Assembly (NCBI GenBank): GCA_025363655.1
Contig: JANYDK010000036.1
Span: 1-64,000, forward strand
Origin: Deltaproteobacteria bacterium
GTDB taxonomy: Bacteria > Myxococcota_A > Polyangia > Polyangiales > JADJMO01
Length of the DNA stretch: 64,000 nt
Direction: 5' to 3'
The notes below the pieces were generated by a model. The model did not search any database, was not told the DNA's origin, and saw nothing but the letters and a program-made list of their open reading frames with translations. Positions 58,710 to 64,000 of this stretch are shown here, in pieces. Each line of letters opens with the position of its first letter. Position 1 is the stretch's first letter. The position numbers and the translations under genes were made by a program.

Positions 58710-60368
58710 GTGATACCATCGCTCCTCGATCGGGGATCGGGGGCAACCGTGGGCGAAGCAGAGCGAATCAGTGTTCGTCCGGACGATCACGAGCGCGCGC
58801 GCCGGCTCGAGCGGCAACTCGAGGTCGCGCAACAAATCACGCACATCGGCAGCTGGGAGTGGCTCGTCGCCACCGGCACCGTGACGTGGTCCGACGAGCT
58901 CTACCGCATCTACGGTTTCGAGCCCGGCTCGGTCGCCATCACCTTCGAGTTCTTCCTCGGCAAGCTCCATCCCGACGATCGCGCGCGCGTCCAGAGCCTG
59001 GTCGGCCAAGCACTGAGCAAGGGCGAACGCTTTGCCTATCCCGAGCGTATTTTTCGGCCCGACGGCTCGATGCGCCACCTCGACACCGTTGGTTGGCCGG
59101 CCCGTAGCGAAGGCGGCGAGGTCATCGGGCTCATCGGCACCTGCCGTGACATCACAGAAGAGGTCCGCGCGCGCGTCTTCCAACGAGGCGAGCAGCGCGT
59201 CCTCGAGATGATCGCCTCCGGCCACCCGCTCGCCGAGACGCTCGAGACCTTGATCCGCACGGTCGAAGCGCACGCGCCGCCGATGATCGGCTCCATCCTC
59301 CTCCTCGAAGGCGGAAAGCACGTTCGTCATGGCGCGGCGCCGAACCTCCCTCCGGCGTTCGCGCGGGCCATCGATGGTCTGCCGATCGGCCCGCAGGCAG
59401 GCTCGTGCGGCACCGCGCTCTTCCGCCGCGCGCCGGTGTTCGTCGAAGACATCGAGACCGATCCGCTCTGGGAGCCCTATCGCGCGCTCGCCCGCGAGCA
59501 TGGTCTGCGCGCTTGTTGGTCGACGCCCGTGCTCGGCGAGGGCGCGCGCCCACTCGGCACGTTTGCCGCCTATTTTCGTGAGCCGCGGTTGCCGACGAAG
59601 GAGGACGAGCAGCTCCTCGCGCGCGCCATCCACCTCGCAGGCATCGCCATCGAAAGGCGGCAGCTCGAAGACCAACTGCGCGCGCTCACCGCCCGCGTCG
59701 AGTCGGTGCGTGAAGAAGAGCGCACCGGAATCGCGCGCGAAATCCACGACGAGCTCGGCCAGTCGCTGACCGCGCTGAAGATGGACCTCGCGTGGCTGAT
59801 GCGACGTTGCGCCCAAGGCACCCTCGCGCCGGACGTCGCGAACGAGCGACTGGGGCAGATGTCGGAGATGACGGACGGCATCATCCAAGTCGTCCGTCGC
59901 ATCTCCGCCGAGCTGCGTCCGGGCGTGCTCGACGATCTCGGCCTCGTCGCCGCGGTCGAGTGGCAGCTCCAGGAGTTCGAGAAGCGCACCGAGTCGACCT
60001 GCATCCTCGAAGAGCACCTCGGCGAGCTCGAGCTCGATCGCGCGGTCTCCACCGCTGTCTTTCGAATCTTCCAGGAGGCGCTGACCAACATCGCGCGGCA
60101 CGCGGAGGCGAGGCGCGTCGACGTCGGCTTGCGCTCCGACGGCGTCTCTCTCGTCCTCGAGGTCTGCGACGACGGCCGCGGAATCACCGAAGCCGAGGCG
60201 AAGGGCCCGAGCTCCCTCGGCCTCCTCGGCATCCGCGAGCGCGCGCGTCGGCTCGGTGGTGACGTGGTCATCGAACGGCGCGAGCCCCGCGGCACGCGTC
60301 TCCGTCTCCAGCTCCCGATCGAGCGCTCTTCGCCGTTGCCGTCAGCATCGCCGAGAGACCTCGAATGA
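58710..60368 (+). CDS. PAS-GAF histidine kinase, NarL-type partner
   Basis: The 552-residue protein has no TM helix. A PAS domain (about 30-145, HIGSWEWLVATGTVTWSDEL, FRPDGSMRHLDTVGW) is followed by a GAF domain (about 160-325, AGSCGTALFRRAPVFVEDI). HisKA_3 comes next, with REIHDELGQSLTALKMDL (His346), then a HATPase_c domain with FQEALTNIARHA, DDGRGI and GLLGIRERARRLGG. It belongs to the NarX/DegS group. The stop overlaps the response-regulator start (ATGA). A GTG at 58749 is an alternative start. The signal is cytoplasmic and unknown; PAS heme or flavin residues cannot be judged. Confidence 0.9.
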   Translation: MIPSLLDRGSGATVGEAERISVRPDDHERARRLERQLEVAQQITHIGSWEWLVATGTVTWSDELYRIYGFEPGSVAITFEFFLGKLHPDDRARVQSLVGQALSKGERFAYPERIFRPDGSMRHLDTVGWPARSEGGEVIGLIGTCRDITEEVRARVFQRGEQRVLEMIASGHPLAETLETLIRTVEAHAPPMIGSILLLEGGKHVRHGAAPNLPPAFARAIDGLPIGPQAGSCGTALFRRAPVFVEDIETDPLWEPYRALAREHGLRACWSTPVLGEGARPLGTFAAYFREPRLPTKEDEQLLARAIHLAGIAIERRQLEDQLRALTARVESVREEERTGIAREIHDELGQSLTALKMDLAWLMRRCAQGTLAPDVANERLGQMSEMTDGIIQVVRRISAELRPGVLDDLGLVAAVEWQLQEFEKRTESTCILEEHLGELELDRAVSTAVFRIFQEALTNIARHAEARRVDVGLRSDGVSLVLEVCDDGRGITEAEAKGPSSLGLLGIRERARRLGGDVVIERREPRGTRLRLQLPIERSSPLPSASPRDLE

Positions 60369-60985
60369 TCAGGGTCATCGTCATCGACGATCACGCCATC
60401 GTGCGGCGTGGGCTCCGGCAGATCCTCGCCGAGACGAGCGACATCGAGCTCACCGCCGAGGCAGGCAGCGCCGCCGATGCCCTCACGCTGGTGCGCGAAA
60501 AGCGCTTCGACGTCGCCATCCTCGACCTCAGCCTCGGCGGCGGCAGCGGCCTCGAGCTCCTCGCCGAGCTGCGCCGCGAGAGGCCGACCCTCCCGGTGCT
60601 CATCCTCACGGTGCACCCCGAAGATCAGTACGCGGTGCGCGCGATCAAGGCCGGCGCCGCCGGCTTCCTCAACAAGGAGAGCGCGCCCGAGAAGCTCATC
60701 GACGCCGTCCGCAAGGTCGCCGCGGGCGGTCGTTGGGTGAGCGCCGAGCTCGCCGAGACGCTCGCCGGCGCGTCGACCGGTCCCATCCACGAGCGCCTCT
60801 CCGATCGCGAATTCGAGATCCTCAAGGCGCTCGCGTCGGGCAAGACGGTCTCGCAAATCGCGCAGTTCCTCGCGCTCAGCGTCAAGACGGTGAGCACCCA
60901 TCGCACACGAATCCTGCGGAAAATGGAGATGCAGACCAACGCCGAGCTGATGCACTACGCGGTCCGCAACGGGCTCGTTCAGTAG
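60365..60985 (+). CDS. NarL/LuxR-family response regulator
   Basis: The 206-residue protein has a receiver domain (Asp8/Asp9, phospho-acceptor Asp54 in VAILDLSLGG, Thr in LILTVH, Lys in FLNKES) and a LuxR-type HTH (about 142-205, LSDREFEILKALASGKTVSQ, LSVKTVSTHRTRILRKM). It is translationally coupled to the kinase gene by a 4-nt overlap, so the two form a pair. Its targets are not known. The next gene is a stand-alone receiver 92 bp later. Confidence 0.94.
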   Translation: MIRVIVIDDHAIVRRGLRQILAETSDIELTAEAGSAADALTLVREKRFDVAILDLSLGGGSGLELLAELRRERPTLPVLILTVHPEDQYAVRAIKAGAAGFLNKESAPEKLIDAVRKVAAGGRWVSAELAETLAGASTGPIHERLSDREFEILKALASGKTVSQIAQFLALSVKTVSTHRTRILRKMEMQTNAELMHYAVRNGLVQ

Positions 60986-61077
60986 GACGGACACCGACGG
61001 CGCGCGTCTCCACGTCCTACGAGCCGAACGCGTGGCCGCCGATGGTTCGACGTGGCGCGGCACGTAGGCTGGTCGGA

Positions 61078-61455
61078 GTGCGAGTCCTCGTCGTCGATGA
61101 TTCCTTCGCCGTCCGCGTGCGTGTTTGCGCGATGCTCCGCGAGTATTCGTTCGTGTCGATCGTCTGGGAGGCGGGCAGCGCGCGCGATGCGTTGACGATC
61201 GCCCGCGAAAACCAGCCCGACATCGTCGTCCTCGACGTCCACATGCCCGACGCCAGCGGTCACACGATCATCGCAGAGCTCGTCGCCCTCGACGCTCGCC
61301 CCGCGATCATCGTCATGACCAACGACCCTTCGCGTGCACACCAACGCGAGAGCCTGTCCCTCGGCGCCCATCACTTCCTCGACAAGTCGCGTAATTTCGG
61401 CGAGCTCGGCGCGATCATCGCGGCCATCGCCGTCGTCCGACGACCGGGGGCGTAA
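61078..61455 (+). CDS. Stand-alone receiver-domain protein
   Basis: The GTG at 61078 gives 125 residues, a full receiver domain and nothing else: VRVLVVDDSFAVR (Asp7/Asp8), phospho-acceptor Asp53 in IVVLDVHMPD, VMTNDPS and Lys in FLDKSRNF. Single-domain regulators act by protein-protein contacts, for example in phosphorelays or with motility systems. It lies between a NarL pair and an NtrB-like kinase that lacks its own regulator nearby, so it may receive phosphate from that kinase. A longer start at 61042 is possible. Confidence 0.88.
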   Translation: MRVLVVDDSFAVRVRVCAMLREYSFVSIVWEAGSARDALTIARENQPDIVVLDVHMPDASGHTIIAELVALDARPAIIVMTNDPSRAHQRESLSLGAHHFLDKSRNFGELGAIIAAIAVVRRPGA

Positions 61456-61521
61456 CGTCCTACGGGAGAAAGCGGATGTGGCCGACGGCGCCATCCCGCG
61501 CCGAGCCGTACCTATCTCGCC

Positions 61522-61542
61522 ATGGTGAACGCTCCATGGTGA
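61522..61542 (+). other. Six-codon reading frame overlapping the kinase start
   Basis: ATG GTG AAC GCT CCA TGG TGA (MVNAPW) ends two codons inside the kinase gene, whose ATG is at 61536. It arises because CCATGGTGAACG is duplicated (61520-61531 and 61534-61545). It could act as a tiny coupled leader or be an accident of the duplication. Confidence 0.35.
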
Positions 61543-62660
61543 ACGACGCGCTGCAGCCCGACGATCTCGGGCGACTCCTGTTCGAGACCTCGCACGATGG
61601 CATCATCCTCGTCGACGATCGCGGCGCGCCGCGCCTGATGAACGAAGCGGCCCGCGCGATGGGCACGGCGCTGGAGAGTCTGCTCTCCGCGCGCGACTCT
61701 CACGAGCCGGAGGTGGTCCTCTTCCACCGCGAGCTCCGCACCCGTGGCCAGGCGAACCTCGAGCTGGCGATCGCCGACGAGGGCACACGTCGTCGGTTCG
61801 CGATCTCGGGTCGTCGTCATGGCGTCCAATCGGTGCTCGTCGTTCGCGAGCTCGCGCCACCCGGTAGTTTGGTTGAAGGCCTCGCGGAGGCCTCGCGGCT
61901 CGAGTCGCTCGGTCAGTTCGCCGGGGGCCTGGCGCACGACTTCAACAATCTCCTCGCGCCCATCGCCTACCTCGCGCACGCGCTCGTCGAAGAGCTTCCC
62001 GAAGGTTCACGCCCGCACGAGCTTGCCACCGAGATCGACAGCCTCGCCGAGCGCGGCGCCGCCCTCGTGCGACAGCTGCTCGCCTTCGTTCGTCGCGAAC
62101 CGAGCGAGCCGCGACCGATCCGCGTCGGCGAGGTCCTCGGAGAACTGCGCCCGCTCCTCTCCCGCCTCGTCGGCGGGACCATCCAACTCGACCTCGTCGC
62201 CGACGACGATCGCGCGGAAACACTCGTCGATCGCGTGCACCTCGAGCACGCCGTCCTCAACCTGGTCGCGAACGCCCGCGACGCCCTCGTCGATGGTGGT
62301 CGCATCATCGTCCGCACCTCGAGCGTCCTCATCGGCTACACCCCCGTCGACGCCGATGCCGCCCTCCCACAAGGCGCCTACGTCGCCCTCACCGTCGTCG
62401 ACGACGGCTCCGGCATGCCCGCCCACGTCCGCGAACGCGCGCTCGACCGATTCTTCACCACCAAAGGATCGAGCGGCACCGGCCTCGGGCTGACCAACGT
62501 GCAACGGTTCGCCACGAGGAGCGGCGGGAGCGTGGCGATTCGAAGCGAGCCTGGGGAAGGGACGGCGGTGACGATTTATCTGCCGAGGTTGCGGTCGCAT
62601 GACGAGCGCGCGTTGACGGAGGCGCCTGGGGCGGGGGAGTGCAATTACGACGCGACGTGA
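61536..62660 (+). CDS. NtrB-like PAS histidine kinase
   Basis: The 374-residue cytosolic kinase has a PAS domain (about 12-115, FETSHDGIILVDDRGAPRLM). HisKA follows with GLAHDFNNLLAPIAY (His134, the HDFNN form typical of hybrid and NtrB-like kinases). HATPase_c has NLVANARDAL, DDGSGM and GTGLGLTNVQRF. No receiver is fused. It follows a stand-alone receiver gene by 80 bp. The ATG at 61536 lies in one copy of a 12-bp duplication; the start is uncertain by a few codons. The signal is unknown. Confidence 0.88.
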   Translation: MVNDALQPDDLGRLLFETSHDGIILVDDRGAPRLMNEAARAMGTALESLLSARDSHEPEVVLFHRELRTRGQANLELAIADEGTRRRFAISGRRHGVQSVLVVRELAPPGSLVEGLAEASRLESLGQFAGGLAHDFNNLLAPIAYLAHALVEELPEGSRPHELATEIDSLAERGAALVRQLLAFVRREPSEPRPIRVGEVLGELRPLLSRLVGGTIQLDLVADDDRAETLVDRVHLEHAVLNLVANARDALVDGGRIIVRTSSVLIGYTPVDADAALPQGAYVALTVVDDGSGMPAHVRERALDRFFTTKGSSGTGLGLTNVQRFATRSGGSVAIRSEPGEGTAVTIYLPRLRSHDERALTEAPGAGECNYDAT

Positions 62661-62808
62661 GTGGGGCAGGGGGAGAGCGATCGTCGACCAAGAATCACGA
62701 GCGAACAACGCGTCGAATACGACGTCGACGACGGCGCACCGTGATGGCTCGATGTCGACGTCGCCGTTGCTCATCGTCGGGCCCTCGTGACGACGCTATA
62801 TCTGCCCT

Positions 62809-63633
62809 ATGTACCGCGAGCGACGCCTCTCCCCGAGCGAAGCGCAGCGAATCCTCGGTCGTGCGCTCGAGCTGCAGCGGGCGCAGGGGGGCGGGCGCGA
62901 GCTCGGCGACGAGGAGCTGACCCGCACGCTGCGTGACCTCGGCGTCGAGGAGCGGTTCGTCCAGCAGGCGCTGAACGACGACATGGTCGCGTCGACGGAC
63001 GTCGGCGAAAAGTCGCACGGGTTCGTCGGCTCACCGCTCCGCGTCGTGGTCCAGCAACGCAGCCCGCGGGTCATCGACGCTTCCGATCATCCGCGTCTGG
63101 TGAAGACGTTGCGTCGCGTGGTCGGCGAGGATGGTCAGGCCGAGATCGTCGGCGACGACGTCGGCTTCACGCTGCACACGGGACGCCGCTCGCGAAAGTT
63201 CCTGCGCGTGACGCTGAGCCCGTCGCCCGAGGGCACGACGATGCGCGTGGAGGAGAACCTGCGTCCGGTCGCGGGCGGCCTCTTCGGCGGCATCCTCGGC
63301 TCACTAGGCATCAATGCGCTCACGTGGGCGGTGCTCGGTCCGTTGGTGTTCCACGCGCCGTTCTGGCTCCCGATGCTGCTCATCGGCACGTGGCTCGGCG
63401 TCTGGATGATCCTTCGCGTGGCGTTCGGCGCGTACGTCCGCTCTCGTCGTCGGCACTTGACCGAGATCGCGGAGAAGATCGCGGCGGAGGTGGCGGCGCA
63501 AAGCGGGCGCGCGCCGATGCGCGTCGAGGCAGCCGCGCCCACGCGTCTCGCGAGGGACGACGACGACGAGGCGGAGGCCGAACGCGATGCTGCCGAGGGT
63601 GAAGACGAATCGCGTGCCCGCCGCTTGGAGTGA
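62809..63633 (+). CDS. Membrane protein with N-terminal helical domain
   Basis: The 274-residue protein begins with a soluble helical segment (about 8-65, LSPSEAQRILGRALELQ, ELGDEELTRTLRDLGVEERF) of the kind found at the front of some bacterial 2TM proteins. A beta-rich region (about 75-150) is followed by two TM helices (about 158-205, GGLFGGILGSLGINALTWAV, FWLPMLLIGTWLGVWMILRV). A charged coiled-coil-like tail ends in acidic repeats (DDDDEAEAERD). No function recognised. The 148 bp before it hold no feature I can support. Confidence 0.72.
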   Translation: MYRERRLSPSEAQRILGRALELQRAQGGGRELGDEELTRTLRDLGVEERFVQQALNDDMVASTDVGEKSHGFVGSPLRVVVQQRSPRVIDASDHPRLVKTLRRVVGEDGQAEIVGDDVGFTLHTGRRSRKFLRVTLSPSPEGTTMRVEENLRPVAGGLFGGILGSLGINALTWAVLGPLVFHAPFWLPMLLIGTWLGVWMILRVAFGAYVRSRRRHLTEIAEKIAAEVAAQSGRAPMRVEAAAPTRLARDDDDEAEAERDAAEGEDESRARRLE

Positions 63634-63710
63634 ACGGCACGTTCTGCGCTAGTGCGCGCGGTCAGCCTGACGGTAGACTACGATCGAGGCGACGCGGGCG
63701 CGGCCGGTCG

Positions 63711-64000
63711 ATGACGAAGCTGACGAACAAGGCCCACCCGACCCCCCCGAACGACCCGCTCCACCGGACCAAGCCGAGGGGCAAAACCGCGCCTCTGCGT
63801 GCTCTCGCCTGTGCAGGTGCGCTCGCGCTCGTGGCGGCCCCCAGTTGTCGCGCGCCGACGCAAGTCACGGTGACGATCTCCACCGACATCCCGTGCGCAG
63901 CGCCGCCCGAGACCGTCGTCCGCATCGGTCCGCTCGACGGCTCGTTGCGCGGTCGCGAGCCGGTGGTCACGACCACGCGCTGCAAGGACGGCCGCGTCGG
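63711..64000 (+). CDS. Lipoprotein, 5' part, paralogous to the 47-kb propeller gene
   Basis: From ATG 63711 the frame is open to the right edge (96 codons). A basic/Pro-rich head precedes a hydrophobic signal and lipobox APSC (about residue 45). Then comes CRAPTQVTVTISTDIPC, and further on VVTTTRCKDGRVG, nearly the same as CRDPTQITVEITTDVPC and TTTTSCHDGRVG in the gene at 47067. The two are clear paralogues over this domain; whether a PQQ propeller follows here cannot be seen. A seven-C run lies at about 63741, inside the leader part. Confidence 0.82.
   Translation, partial: MTKLTNKAHPTPPNDPLHRTKPRGKTAPLRALACAGALALVAAPSCRAPTQVTVTISTDIPCAAPPETVVRIGPLDGSLRGREPVVTTTRCKDGRV

Overview
The window looks like a chromosomal stretch from a high-GC member of the Myxococcota (Polyangia-like). 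The inference rests on the dense run of secreted lipoproteins, two proteins with MYXO-CTERM-like tails (Gly/Ser-Cys, one transmembrane segment, Arg cluster), sigma-54 activator and FHA proteins, and the GC-rich codon use. No rRNA, tRNA, insertion sequence or CRISPR array was seen.

Layout. 1-3.5 kb: a cut-off SNase-like gene, a decayed FG-GAP remnant, a PIN-like/DUF433 toxin-antitoxin pair, and a frameshifted FHA/sigma-54 activator. 3.7-7.2 kb: a TetR regulator and a three-gene exported-protein operon (Cys-rich lipoprotein, beta-propeller lipoprotein, c-type cytochrome lipoprotein). Near-identical 24-bp palindromes lie on both sides of the tetR gene. 7.3-14.2 kb: a leftward heavy-metal efflux operon (small Cys-rich membrane protein, CzcB, CzcA, CDF transporter, His-tailed DMT transporter). 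14.3-15.5 kb: a wrecked MBL-fold hydrolase gene.

15.6-19.7 kb is the most unusual part. A secreted Cys-rich peptide, an ECF-type sigma factor and a Cys-bearing membrane protein precede two genes that each contain one in-frame TGA at a redox motif. One is an outer-membrane barrel with CxxU just after its signal peptide. The other is a thioredoxin-like lipoprotein with WUxxC. In each, a hairpin with a GGUC apical loop starts about 20-24 nt after the TGA, as in the bacterial SECIS of fdhF. I read this as an undescribed periplasmic/outer-membrane selenoprotein system in a metal-handling neighbourhood.

19.7-36.5 kb continues the metal/redox island: a methyltransferase, a CopA/CueO-like multicopper oxidase with an NHL-type lipoprotein, a rightward cusCBA-like operon, two small lipoproteins with tandem YbjQ-like repeats, an NtrB/NtrC-type two-component system, and an operon of an Fn3-like lipoprotein, a second multicopper oxidase and a di-heme oxidoreductase. 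A 17-bp palindrome (GTGACC-N5-GGTCAC type) occurs before the kinase gene and as a pair before the oxidase operon. A weaker pair with nearly the same spacing lies between the cus and multicopper-oxidase operons, suggesting one regulon.

36.5-64 kb is more ordinary: hpt, a trypsin-like protease, an alpha/beta hydrolase, a 2127-residue double lipoprotein that looks like two fused paralogues, several lipoproteins, a sulfatase-type membrane enzyme, a ribosomal-S1-like protein, DUF1015 and M15-peptidase proteins, and a signalling cluster (NarL-type pair, stand-alone receiver, NtrB-like kinase). The right edge cuts a lipoprotein gene whose N-terminus is paralogous to that of the gene at 47 kb.
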